A program made the translations under genes and the position numbers. Below the pieces are notes generated by a model. The model saw only the letters and a list, made by a program, of their open reading frames with translations, was not told the origin of the DNA and made no database searches. This document shows, one piece after another, positions 44,372-55,800 of a stretch of DNA of 64,000 bases; position 1 is the stretch's first letter; each line of letters starts with the position of its first letter. Source of the DNA: JAJZRJ01 sp040757055 (GTDB taxonomy: Bacteria; Desulfobacterota; Desulfobulbia; Desulfobulbales; Desulfurivibrionaceae); contig JBFLXY010000003.1 of NCBI GenBank assembly GCA_040757055.1, positions 62,001 to 126,000 of the forward strand, given 5' to 3'.

Positions 44372-45793
44372 CTAGTACACCTCGAACTGGTCGGTCCAGG
44401 TGGTGACCTTGGCCACCAGCCGGCCCAGCGTCATCTTGCCCTTGGCCTCGTTCTTGTCGCTGCGGTCTTCCATCACCGTAAACTCCACCAGCTTGTAATT
44501 GTTCACATACTGTTCCATCCGGCTGCCATAGGTGCAGATGAGGCCCTTCATGAACTGGAACAGGGCGTCGTGGGGAAAGGGCCGGCTGTAAGCGGCCAGA
44601 TGCTCTTCAAGGAAATTTTTCAGCTTGGTGAGTTCGCCTTCGGTGGTGCCGTAGTAAGTGTGGCAGGAGTTGAGTACCGCCACCGCCTTGTCCTGCAGCT
44701 CGGCGGTGGTGATCGACTTCTGGCCGGAGAGCGACTGGAGGAGGAGTTTCAGGGTGCGGACGAAGCCCTGGAGGCCCATGAAGAAATCCGGCACCTTTTC
44801 CGCCGCCACCGAGGCGGGATTGAGCGGAGAGCCGGTTTCCCGCACCTGGCGCTTGAGGTCATCGAGCAGCGGACCGCTGATGGTGGCGTAGAGCAGGTCG
44901 AGATGCTTGAGAAAAACCGGCAGCAGTTCCATCTGCCGGAGGGCCTTGGCCCGGTTGTAGAGGGCGGAGAGGGTATTGCCCACCGCCAGGATGAGTTCCG
45001 GCAGCTCTTTGAGCAGGGTGGCCAGCTCCGCCTCCCGGAGTTTTTCGAGCTGCTGTTTGACGGCAAGGACCTTTTCCATTTCGCCGGGCGGATACTGGTG
45101 GAAGTCCTCGATGTAGGCCTTGATCTGGTCGGCGGCCCTGACCGCGGCGTAGACCTGGTGTTCGAGAACCGCGGCAGCCAGACCCGGCAGCCCTCTGAAT
45201 TCGATGGCCTTGAATTTCTGCTCCAGTTTGGTGGCCCTGGCCTGGCAGCGGGGCAGCGACGGCCCGCCGGCTTCCTCCTGAGCCGTCTCGTGGACGAAAC
45301 AGAGGAAGCGGTAGCCTTCGTCCACCCGGTCGGCATGGATTTCCTTGCATTCCTTGGCCAGCGGCACCAGATTCGGAAGGGTCAGCCGCTCGCGCAGCCG
45401 CTTTTGCCCGGAGAGCAGCAGGGCGCACTGTTCCTGGAGGTTGCTGAGCGGTTCGGCCAGGGCGTCGCACTCCTGTTCCAGCCGTCTGGCGAGGGAGAGG
45501 GCCGCGGCGGGCTTGATGGCCTGGCGTTTGAGATCGAGGGCCAGGCTTTTCAGCTCGTTTTCCAGGCGCTCGACGCTGCGCAGGATTTCTTTCGGCTCGC
45601 TCTTGTAGGTGTCGAGGGCTTTTTTGTAGTTGTCGGTAAGGCCGAAGGAGTCGAAGATCTGGCCTGCTTTCTCGAAGTTGATCCGGTCCCACTGGCGCAG
45701 CTCGTCGTTGGTCATGAGCGCGCTGGTCACGGTCATGGTGGTCTGCAGGAGGGCGTGTACCTGCTCGATGATGGCCTGGGGTGCTTCACTCAT
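44372..45793 (-). CDS. Large helical/coiled-coil protein, unknown function (473 aa)
   Basis: A 473-aa, almost fully helical soluble protein beginning MSEAPQAIIEQVHALLQTTM. It contains long heptad-like stretches (SVERLENELKSLALDLKRQA, LAVKQQLEKLREAELATLLK). It has no signal peptide, no Walker motif and few Cys. Extensive leucine and charge periodicity suggests a scaffold or structural protein. The neighbouring two-helix membrane protein may anchor it. I do not recognise a family. Confidence 0.65.
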   Translation of the reverse strand: MSEAPQAIIEQVHALLQTTMTVTSALMTNDELRQWDRINFEKAGQIFDSFGLTDNYKKALDTYKSEPKEILRSVERLENELKSLALDLKRQAIKPAAALSLARRLEQECDALAEPLSNLQEQCALLLSGQKRLRERLTLPNLVPLAKECKEIHADRVDEGYRFLCFVHETAQEEAGGPSLPRCQARATKLEQKFKAIEFRGLPGLAAAVLEHQVYAAVRAADQIKAYIEDFHQYPPGEMEKVLAVKQQLEKLREAELATLLKELPELILAVGNTLSALYNRAKALRQMELLPVFLKHLDLLYATISGPLLDDLKRQVRETGSPLNPASVAAEKVPDFFMGLQGFVRTLKLLLQSLSGQKSITTAELQDKAVAVLNSCHTYYGTTEGELTKLKNFLEEHLAAYSRPFPHDALFQFMKGLICTYGSRMEQYVNNYKLVEFTVMEDRSDKNEAKGKMTLGRLVAKVTTWTDQFEVY

Positions 45794-45938
45794 GGGAATG
45801 GCAAGGTCGGTGGTTGGTTGCCGGGGCGTTGCGGGGAACCCGGGGCACCCTCTCTATACCAGATTTTCCTGGCAGAGAGGAACAGAAAAAAGTACCCTGC
45901 GCCGGCAGGGCGGCATGGCCGGTGCTGTGGGGAAAGAC

Positions 45939-45966
45939 TTGACAAATCGGGTGGATAGGCTATGCT
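45939..45966 (+). promoter_or_regulatory. Promoter of hisI-hisG
   Basis: TTGACA (45939-45944), 16-nt spacer, TATGCT (45961-45966). Transcription would start near 45973, 18 nt before the ATG chosen for hisI. Confidence 0.65.
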
Positions 45967-45990
45967 GCCTCTTCTTTTTCAGGGAGCGCC

Positions 45991-46458
45991 ATGGAACTGG
46001 TGTGCGAAAAGCACCGGCACGCGGTCGCGGAGCAGGCTGGCCGGCAACCCTTGCCGGCCGCGATGAGGGAAAAACAGGTGATGACCATACTGCGCTTTGA
46101 CAAGGCTGGCGGCCTCATTCCCGCCATTGCCCAAGATTACCAGACCGGCGAGGTGCTGATGCTGGCCTATGTCAACGAGGAGGCCTGGCGACAGACCCTC
46201 GCCACCGGCAAGGCCCATTACTGGAGCCGCAGTCGCAACAAGATCTGGCTCAAGGGAGAGTCGTCCGGCCATGTGCAGATGGTGAAGGAGATTCTCGTCG
46301 ACTGCGACGCCGATACGGTACTCTACAAGGTGGAGCAGTTGGGCGGCGCCGCCTGCCACACCGGCCACCGCACCTGCTTCCACCGGCTGGTGCAGGGCGA
46401 CGAGTTGGTAGCGGTGGGTGAACGAGTGTTCGATCCGGCGGAGGTATACAAGAAATGA
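45991..46458 (+). CDS. hisI: Phosphoribosyl-AMP cyclohydrolase
   Basis: Third step of histidine synthesis, a zinc hydrolase. Signature residues are EVLMLAYVNEEAWRQTLATG, HYWSRSRNKIWLKGESSGH, and the metal ligands in VDCDADTVLYKVEQLG and CHTGHRTCFHR. The start at 45991 gives 155 aa with a 30-residue extension beyond the usual MTILRFDKAGG start (46081). It is preferred because GGGAG lies close upstream and the promoter is at 45939-45966. It overlaps hisG by ATGA. Confidence 0.94.
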   Translation: MELVCEKHRHAVAEQAGRQPLPAAMREKQVMTILRFDKAGGLIPAIAQDYQTGEVLMLAYVNEEAWRQTLATGKAHYWSRSRNKIWLKGESSGHVQMVKEILVDCDADTVLYKVEQLGGAACHTGHRTCFHRLVQGDELVAVGERVFDPAEVYKK

Positions 46459-47327
46459 ACGTGTTGCAACTCGGCATTCCCAAAGGGAGCCTCGAAAAAG
46501 CGACCATCGAGCTCTTTGAGAAATCGGGCTGGAGCATCAAGCTTTCCTCCCGCAACTACTTCCCCGAGATCGACGATCCGGAGATCAACTGCTCCATCTG
46601 CCGGCCCCAGGAGATGTCCACCTACGTCGAGAAGGGCGTGCTCGACTGCGGCATCACCGGCAAGGACTGGACCCTGGAGAACGAATCCGAGGTGGTGGTG
46701 GTGGCGGATCTGGTCTACTCCAAGGTGAGCAAGCGGCCCACCCGCTGGGTGTTGGCCGTGCCGGGGGATTCCGACATCCGCCGGGTCGAGGACCTGGAGG
46801 GCAAGAAGATTGCCACCGAGCTGGTCAACTACACGCGGAAGTTCTTTACCGAGCGCAGGATCAACGTGGACATCGCCTTTTCCTGGGGCGCCACCGAGGC
46901 CAAGGTGGTCTCGGGGCTGGCCGACGCCATCGTCGAGGTGACCGAGACCGAGTCCACCATCCGCGCCCACGGGCTCCGAATCATCCATGAGCTGATGGCC
47001 TCCAACACCCAGTTCATCGTCAACAAGGCGGCGTGGAAGGACCCGTGGAAGCGGGAGAAGATCGAGAACATCGCGCTGCTGCTGCAGGGTGCGCTCAGGG
47101 CCGACAAGCTGGTGGGGCTCAAGATGAACGTGCCCCAGCCGAAGCTCGATGCCGTCATCGGCATGCTGCCAAGCCTCAATGCCCCCACGGTTTCCCCGCT
47201 CTACCAGACGGAGTGGTTTTCGGTGGAGACGGTGATCTCCGAGCACGAGGTGCGCGACCTCATCCCCCGGCTGCTCAAATCCGGCGCCGAGGGCATCATC
47301 GAATATTCCCTCAACAAGGTCATCTGA
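46455..47327 (+). CDS. hisG: ATP phosphoribosyltransferase, long form
   Basis: First step of histidine synthesis. The 290-aa chain has the catalytic domains (LQLGIPKGSLEKATIELFEK, DCGITGKDWTLENESEVV, VEVTETESTIRAHGLRIIHE) followed by the C-terminal regulatory domain (RADKLVGLKMNVPQPKLDAV, VETVISEHEVRDLIPRLLKS). This long form is the feedback-inhibited type that does not need HisZ. Overlaps hisI, so both are translated from one mRNA. Confidence 0.95.
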   Translation: MNVLQLGIPKGSLEKATIELFEKSGWSIKLSSRNYFPEIDDPEINCSICRPQEMSTYVEKGVLDCGITGKDWTLENESEVVVVADLVYSKVSKRPTRWVLAVPGDSDIRRVEDLEGKKIATELVNYTRKFFTERRINVDIAFSWGATEAKVVSGLADAIVEVTETESTIRAHGLRIIHELMASNTQFIVNKAAWKDPWKREKIENIALLLQGALRADKLVGLKMNVPQPKLDAVIGMLPSLNAPTVSPLYQTEWFSVETVISEHEVRDLIPRLLKSGAEGIIEYSLNKVI

Positions 47328-47361
47328 GGCCGCCTGCGGCGGACGAAGACAGGGAGCGGAC

Positions 47362-47943
47362 GTGCGTTGCAGCGAGGTGGAATTTGTCGACAGCGTCTTT
47401 GCCCTGAAGCGGCTGCCCGCGGCGGACCTGCCCGAGGTGGCCTTTGCCGGCCGTTCCAACGTCGGCAAGTCGAGTCTCATGAACCGCCTTCTGAACCGCA
47501 AGGCGCTGGTCAAGGTGAGCGCCCGGCCGGGCAAGACCCAGAGCCTCAATTTTTTCCGGGTGGACAACCGCTGCTACTTCGTCGATCTGCCGGGCTACGG
47601 CTTCGCCAGGGTGGACAAGAAGCTGCAGGATGCCTGGCAGGCCCTCATCGCCGGCTACATCGAGACGCGGGAGACCCTCCGCTGCGTGGTGGTGATCGTC
47701 GATCTTCGCCATGAGCCCAAGGAGCTGGACCGCATGCTCATCGACTGGCTGCGGGCCAAGGGTGTTTTTCATCTGCTGGTCTACACCAAGATGGACAAGC
47801 TTTCCCGCAACGAGCAGGCCAGACAGGCCAAGATGCTCGATGCCGGTTTCGGGGTGGCCCCTGGCGACCGCCTGCTCTTCTCCGCCAAGACCGGCGAAGG
47901 GCGGGAGGCGTTGCTCGAAAGACTTGACGCCGTGCTTGTGTAG
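47362..47943 (+). CDS. engB: Ribosome-biogenesis GTPase EngB (YihA/YsxC)
   Basis: A 193-aa GTPase needed in 50S assembly. G motifs in order are AGRSNVGKSSLMNRL (G1), RPGKTQSLNFF (G2), VDLPGYGFARV (G3) and YTKMDKLSR (G4). The product starts with GTG 47362 (RCSEVEFVDSVFALKRL) preceded by GGGAGCGGAC. It is 34 bp behind hisG. A hairpin at 48019-48052 lies behind the gene. Confidence 0.95.
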   Translation: MRCSEVEFVDSVFALKRLPAADLPEVAFAGRSNVGKSSLMNRLLNRKALVKVSARPGKTQSLNFFRVDNRCYFVDLPGYGFARVDKKLQDAWQALIAGYIETRETLRCVVVIVDLRHEPKELDRMLIDWLRAKGVFHLLVYTKMDKLSRNEQARQAKMLDAGFGVAPGDRLLFSAKTGEGREALLERLDAVLV

Positions 47944-48018
47944 TGCTTTATTGGCTTCTGGCAGGATGTTGAAAAAATCCTCCTCGCCGGAATTGGCGCC
48001 CCATCCGTGGGGCCCACG

Positions 48019-48052
48019 CAGGCCGTCGAAAAACAAATTTTTCAACGGCCTG
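48019..48052 (+). terminator. Terminator-like hairpin after engB
   Basis: CAGGCCGTCGAAAAA (48019-48033) and TTTTTCAACGGCCTG (48038-48052) pair in 14 of 15 positions around CAAA. The A/T-rich top and GC base resemble terminators active in either direction. Confidence 0.65.
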
Positions 48053-48154
48053 TTCATGTTGTGCGGTGCCGGCATCGGGATGTGTCGGCAAGGGAATCCG
48101 GCGGCATCGGGATATGCCGGCGGGATGCGGGACTCGGAACAGGAGGGTGCGGTG

Positions 48155-48448
48155 ATGGGCAGTGTGCGTGAATGGCCGTGTTGGGAGATCACCAAATGCG
48201 TCAGCGAGGAGTGCTGCCTGTCACGGCAGCAGGAGGTGCATGCCAAGCCCTGCTGGGAGATCGCCAGCGAACTCGATGACTACCGCAGCGCCCTCAATGT
48301 CTGCAAGGACTGCATCGTCTATGTCTCCAAGCAGAGTTCGTCGAGCCTCAGCGAGGCCGAGCTGGAGGCGATCATCAGCGCCAAGCAGGTGGAGTGCGTG
48401 CTGGTGAATAACTGTCCCAACTACAAAAGGGAAAAGAAGATCGCCTGA
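48155..48448 (+). CDS. Small Cys-rich protein with two CWEI motifs
   Basis: A 97-aa protein containing two short repeats, PCWEITKC and PCWEIASE, and a total of ten Cys (TKC, EECC, KPC, NVCKDCIVY, VECVLVNNCPNY). This resembles the so-called two-CW domain proteins of deltaproteobacteria, whose function is unknown; probably a metal or Fe-S site. AGGAGGGTGCGGTG precedes ATG 48155. Lies convergent with lepA. Confidence 0.7.
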   Translation: MGSVREWPCWEITKCVSEECCLSRQQEVHAKPCWEIASELDDYRSALNVCKDCIVYVSKQSSSSLSEAELEAIISAKQVECVLVNNCPNYKREKKIA

Positions 48449-48494
48449 TTCTTCCGGTGGGCCTTTTCCGCCGTCTGCGCGGGAGGCCGGCGGC

Positions 48495-50300
<1,806 letters not shown>

Positions 50301-50588
50301 GGTGGTCTGCGTCGCGCGGTGGCGGCCGGCTTCTTTTGTTTTTCGCGCCGCCAGCCAAGGGGGAACTTTTCTACCATAAAACCGGCCGACTGCAAACAGA
50401 ATTCTCGCGTTCTTGCGGCGGCAGGAGGGTTGCGGGAAGAGTATTCATGGCAATAATTGCCCAAATCGGGTATGAACGGCAAAGCGGCCGGGGAAAGCCT
50501 TGACCTTTCCCATGGGGCCGACAATAATGGAAAACATCGGCCGGGCAGGGCGAAATCCGCCCGGCTATTCTCATTCGATATCGATGCC

Positions 50589-51554
50589 ATGAGCGACGAA
50601 CCGGAACTTCTCGACATTGCCGACGACGGCCCCGAGCCGCTGGCCCACCCTCTGGTCACGCTGGGTGACGACGACCATTTGCCCGTGGCGGGCAATGCCG
50701 CGCTGCACCGCTATCTCCAGGAGATCAGCCAGTACAAGCTGCTCTCCCGCGAGGAGGCCGACGATCTGGCCCGGCGCTACAAGGAAACCGGCGACCAGGA
50801 GGCCGCCTACAGGCTGGTCACCGCCAACCTGCGGCTGGTGGTCAAGGTGGCCATGGACTTCCAGAAGTACTGGATGCAGAACTTCCTCGACCTCATCCAG
50901 GAGGGCAACATCGGCCTGGTGCAGGCGGTGAAGAAGTTCGATCCCTACCGTCAGGTGAAGTTTTCCTACTACGCCGCCTACTGGATCCGCGCCTACATCC
51001 TCAAGTTCATCATGGACAACTGGCGGCTGGTCAAGATCGGCACCACCCAGGCCCAGCGCAAGCTCTTCTTCAGCCTGAACAAGGAGAAGAAACTTCTCGA
51101 ATCCCAGGGTTTTGCAGCCGAGCCCAAGCTTCTGGCCGAACGGCTCAACGTCAAGGAGAGCGAGGTCATCGAGATGAGCCAGCGCATGGACAACTGGGAC
51201 GTCTCGCTGGAAAGCCCGGTGCGCGAGGATTCCGACGACGAGCAGAAGAACTTTCTTCCCGTGGCCGGCCCCACCGTCGAGGAGCGGGTGGCGGAAAAGG
51301 AGATCCGCCAGTGGATGAGCGACATCCTGGCCAAACTGCTCACCACCCTGAACGACAAGGAGCAGGTGATCCTGCGCGAGCGGCTCCTGAGCGACGAGCC
51401 GGTGACGCTGCAGGAGATTGCCGACCGCTTCGGTGTTTCCCGCGAACGGGTGCGGCAGATCGAGGTGAACCTGCTGGCCAAGATGCGCAAGTACATCGAG
51501 AAGGAGGTGCCGGACATCAAGGACTTCCTCGAGGAATTTTTCAATCCCTGGTGA
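50589..51554 (+). CDS. rpoH: RpoH-like (sigma-32 type) RNA polymerase sigma factor
   Basis: A 321-aa group-3/RpoH-like sigma factor. Region 1.2-2 reads YLQEISQYKLLSREEADDLA, VVKVAMDFQKYWMQNFLDLIQ, then QVKFSYYAAYWIRAYIL. NWRLVKIGTTQAQRKLFFSL corresponds to the RpoH box (QRKLFFN-type). Region 4 is present: EVILRERLL-like and VTLQEIADRFGVSRERVRQIE. The start is uncertain: ATG 50589 gives the conserved N-terminus, but an ATG at 50472 is in frame. No strong ribosome site precedes either. The heat-shock role is inferred from the RpoH box. Confidence 0.85.
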   Translation: MSDEPELLDIADDGPEPLAHPLVTLGDDDHLPVAGNAALHRYLQEISQYKLLSREEADDLARRYKETGDQEAAYRLVTANLRLVVKVAMDFQKYWMQNFLDLIQEGNIGLVQAVKKFDPYRQVKFSYYAAYWIRAYILKFIMDNWRLVKIGTTQAQRKLFFSLNKEKKLLESQGFAAEPKLLAERLNVKESEVIEMSQRMDNWDVSLESPVREDSDDEQKNFLPVAGPTVEERVAEKEIRQWMSDILAKLLTTLNDKEQVILRERLLSDEPVTLQEIADRFGVSRERVRQIEVNLLAKMRKYIEKEVPDIKDFLEEFFNPW

Positions 51555-51597
51555 TGCGGACGCAGAGCCCGCCACCAGCACATCACGCGAGAGCCAC

Positions 51598-52791
51598 ATG
51601 ACCGTTCCCCTGCTTGACTTGAAGGCGCAGCTGGCGCCGCTGCGCGACGAGATTCTCTCCGCGGTCACCGAGGTGATCGACTCCACCACCTATATCATGG
51701 GACCCAGGGTCGAGGCCCTGGAGCGCCATGTGGCCGGGTATTGCGGGGTGGCACACGCCATCGGCGTTTCCAGCGGCACCGATGCCCTGCTTTTGGCCTT
51801 GATGGCACTGGATGTCGGCCCGGATGACGTGGTGCTCACCACGCCCTACACCTTTTTCGCCACCATGGGCAGCATCCTGCGCCTGGGCGCCCGGCCCCTT
51901 TTTGCCGATATCGACCCGGTTTCCTGCAACATCGACCCGGCGCAGGCCGAGCGGCTGCTGGCGGCGAATCCCGAGGCGGCCGGCCGGCTCAAGGCGATCA
52001 TGCCGGTCCACCTCTATGGCCAGTGCGCCGACATGGCGCCGATTCTGGCTTTGGCTGACCGCTTCAGGGTGCCGGTGATCGAGGATGCGGCCCAGGCCAT
52101 CGGCGCGGTTTATCCGATGACCGAAAACGGCAAGACCACATGGCGTCGGGCCGGGACCATGGGCGCGGCGGGATGTTTTTCTTTTTTCCCCAGCAAGAAC
52201 CTTGGCGGCATCGGCGACGGCGGCATGATCGTCACCGACGACGCGGCCCTGGCCGAAAAGATGCGGATTCTCCGGGTGCATGGCAGCAAGCCGAAGTACT
52301 ACCACCGGCTGGTCGGCGGCAATTTCCGGCTTGATCCCATCCAGGCGGCGGTGCTCGACATCAAGCTGCCCCACCTGCCGGTTTGGCATCAGGCCCGGCG
52401 GGAGAATGCCGCCCGCTATTGCCGGATGTTCGCCGAGGCGGGTCTGCTGGAGCCGGGCATGGTGAAGGTGCCGCAGGCGATCTATGCCGGAGAGGCCGGC
52501 CAGAGCGGCGCCGCCGACCACCACATCTACAACCAGTTCGTCATCCGGGCCCAGCAGCGGGATCGCCTTCTCACGCATCTGCACGCCTCCGGCATCGGCG
52601 CGGAGATCTATTATCCGGTGCCGCTGCACCAGCAGGAGTGCGTGGCCCATCTCGGCTACCATCAGCTCTCCTTCCCCGAAGCGGAGAGGGCGGCGCAGGA
52701 GACCCTCGCCCTGCCCATCTACCCGGAACTGACCGCGGCCATGCAGCAGGAAGTGGTGGCTGCGGTGGCGGCCTTTTATCGGGGCCGTTGA
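51598..52791 (+). CDS. DegT/DnrJ/EryC1-family aminotransferase
   Basis: A 397-aa PLP enzyme of the type that transaminates keto-sugars. The PLP Lys lies in FFPSKNLGGIGDGGMI; other landmarks are GVSSGTDALLLALMALDVGP, TTPYTFFATMGSILRLGARP, DAAQAIGA and HIYNQFVIRA. Members make amino sugars for cell-surface glycans. ATG 51598 is 43 bp behind rpoH. The next gene encodes a large exported TPR/outer-membrane protein, suggesting a polysaccharide context. Confidence 0.9.
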   Translation: MTVPLLDLKAQLAPLRDEILSAVTEVIDSTTYIMGPRVEALERHVAGYCGVAHAIGVSSGTDALLLALMALDVGPDDVVLTTPYTFFATMGSILRLGARPLFADIDPVSCNIDPAQAERLLAANPEAAGRLKAIMPVHLYGQCADMAPILALADRFRVPVIEDAAQAIGAVYPMTENGKTTWRRAGTMGAAGCFSFFPSKNLGGIGDGGMIVTDDAALAEKMRILRVHGSKPKYYHRLVGGNFRLDPIQAAVLDIKLPHLPVWHQARRENAARYCRMFAEAGLLEPGMVKVPQAIYAGEAGQSGAADHHIYNQFVIRAQQRDRLLTHLHASGIGAEIYYPVPLHQQECVAHLGYHQLSFPEAERAAQETLALPIYPELTAAMQQEVVAAVAAFYRGR

Positions 52792-52809
52792 TCCAGGAGG
52801 ACGGGGCGG

Positions 52810-55800
52810 ATGTCTTTTCCGGCGAAGGGCAACGGGAAAAAGCGATCGGGAGGGCCGGCAGCCGGTGCGCCGCTCTGCCGGTGCGCTTGCCGTTCTGCCC
52901 GCTGGCTGGCGGGTATCGCCCTGATCCCGGCCTTTTTCCCATCCTTGTTCCTTTCCGCCCCCCTGGCGGCCGCGCCGGCGGAACCGGTGCCGCAGAGGGA
53001 GATCATCCAGCAGGGCGCGCAACCCGTCGCTCGTTGGAAAGCGCTGTGGGATCAGGCGCGCGCCCGGACCCGCGCCGGGGATTCCGCTGCTGCTGCCGCC
53101 CTCTATGAGGAGGTGCTCCGGCTCAAGGAGGATATCCAAGAGGCCAGGTGGGAACTGGTCCGTCTCTGGCTGGCGCTCAGGAAACCGGAGCAGGCGTTGC
53201 CGCATCTGGAACGGCTGGTGGAGATGGCGCCGGCCAACGGGGAGTATCGCAACGCCCTGGCCGGGGTGCTGTTGCAGCGCGGCCAGCATGGCCGGAGCGT
53301 GGAACTCTTTGGCCGGGTGCTGGAAACCGAACCGGGGAACGTCACGGCGCTCAGGGGCATCGGCGAAGGGTTGCTGGCCGCGGGCAAACGGAGCGAGGCG
53401 CTCCCCTATCTCGAACGCTGGTACCGGTTGGAACCCGCTGCCCCCAGATTGCGCCGGCAACTGGCCGAACTCTATTACGAACTGGGCCTTTATGAGAAGG
53501 CCCGCCCCTTTGTGGCCGAACTGGCTGCGGCCTCCCCTGACCGGGAGACGCTCCAGCGGGCGGCCGTCACCCACGCCCGGCTCGGCCTGGCCGCCCAGGC
53601 GGCGGAATACTGGAAAAAGGTGCTGCGGCGGGAACCGGCCAACAAGGAAGCGCAGGCCTTCCTGGCGGAATACTATGAAAGGGAGGGCCAGGGCGACGAG
53701 GCCCTGGCTTTTCTCCTGCCGCGTCTGGAGCGGGAGCCGGAGAATGCCGGACTGCTGAGGCGGATCGGGCAGCTCTACCTCGCCATGGAGCGGCCGGCCC
53801 GGGCATTGCCGTATCTCGAGCGCTATGTCAGGCAAAAACCGGGCGACCGGGAGACGCTCCGGCTGGTGGTGGATATCCATGCCGGCCTCGGCAACCGGGC
53901 CGAGGCCCTGGCCAATCTCGAACGGCTGCTGGCGGTGGAGCCCCAGCTCGAACTGGCGAAACTGAAGCAGGCAGCCTACCTCTATGAGGCCCAGGGCCAA
54001 CTGGAACGCGCCCTGCCGCTCTACGAAAGGATTATCGAAAGCACGCCGGATGATCCGGAGGCCCTCTCCCGTCTGGCCCAGGCCCTCTCCGCGGTGGGGG
54101 ACGAGCAGGCGGCTCTGGCCCTCTGGGAGCATCTGGGCAGGCGCCAGAAACTGCTGGACGCCCTGGAAGGACTGCACGGCCAGGAACCGGCCAATCGGGT
54201 GGTCATGCTGCGGCTGGCCACCATGTATCTGGCCAAGGGGGCCATGGAAAAAAGCCGGCAGATGTTCGACAGGCTCACGGCGGCCGGGGAGCGAAGCCCC
54301 GATTTTCTGGCAGCGCGGGCGAGCTATCACGAACGGACCGGCCGGCTCGATCATGCCCTGGAGGATTACGAGGCCAGCCTGTCGGCTTGGCCGTTGCGGC
54401 ATGAACTGCGGTTGCGGTGCCTGAAGCTGGCCGGCATCCTGGGATACGTTGACCGCGTCTCGGTGCATGCCGAGGCCCTGGCTGCCGCCGGGAAGGAGGG
54501 GGAGGCTCTGCCCCATCATCTGCTCCTTGTGGCCAATGCCTATCGTGACGGCGGCCTGTGGGCGCACGCTGCCGGGCTGTACGCCCAGGCCCTCGCCCAG
54601 GCCGGCGCACCCAAGGAACGGGCGGATATCCTGCTTGACATCTCCCAACTGCATCAGCTGGCCGGCCGCCCCTACGAAGCGGAGCAGGAGGCCCGTCTGG
54701 CCTTGCTGGCGGCACCTGAGGACCGGGAGGCGTCGCTGCGTCTGTTTGACCTGGCCTTGCAGCGGAAGGCTTTTGCGGAAGCGGCCGTCTGGCTGGCGCA
54801 ACTGGAACATCTCGATCATCAAGGCGTCGCGGCGGCGGAGCGCGGAAGCGAACGGGTCAAGGCGGCCGCCTTCCAGGCGGAAAAATTGCGGGTCAGGCTG
54901 CTGGCTGCCCAAGGGGAACACAGGGAGGCGATCAGGCGGCTGCAGGCCCTGCTGGCCGGTCTGCCGTCCGACACAACGGCCCGCGGTTCCCTGGGGCAGG
55001 ATTCCCGGCTGCGTCATGACCTTGTTGTCTTGCTGGGCCGTTCGCTGCTGGCCACAGGCCGGGCGGCGGAGGCCAGGGCGCTTTTGCGGCCGGAGTGGTC
55101 GGCCAGCGGGGAAAATCTGGCTGCCGCCGTGCTGCTGCTGGAGATTTACGAGACCTTGGGGCAGGGAGCCCTGGCCCGGGAGGTTTTCGCCCAGGCCAGG
55201 GCGTCCGCGCAGGAGGATGCGGCCAGGCTGATCGAACTGATGCAGCTCTGCCGCCAGGCCGGCCGCCAGGCCGAAGTGCTGACCCTGGCCTGGGCGCAAC
55301 CGGAACTTCTCGGCCGCTCCCTTGTGGTGCAGCGGGCGGTGATTGAGGCGGCAGCCAATCGCGGCGAGCAGGAGCAGGCCCTGGTTCTGCTGGCGGAACT
55401 GAGCGGACGCCATGTTGGCGAACACGATTTGATCCTGCGGCGCAGTGAGCTGCTGGCGCAACGGGGCCGCCTGGCCGAGGCCCTGGAACGTCTTGCACTG
55501 CTGCCGGTTTCCGAGCGGCAGCAGCCGGCCGCCCAGCTGACCCTGGCCCGTATCCGCTGGGGCATGGGCGAGCGGAAGGCTTCGTTGCAGGCCCTGCGGG
55601 ACGCCCTGATGCCGTCGGTGGAGGAGGAACTCGTGGCCGTTGCCCAGGCCCAGGGGCTTGCCCTGCCGGTGGTTGCACCGCCCACCCTGTGGCGCCGCAT
55701 GGTAACGGGTACCGAGGAACCGATGCCGGTGGCTGCGGTGGTCATGGCCCCGCAGCAGCTGCTGGATGCCGCTGCGGCCGCCCCCGGTCTCAGCCGTGCC

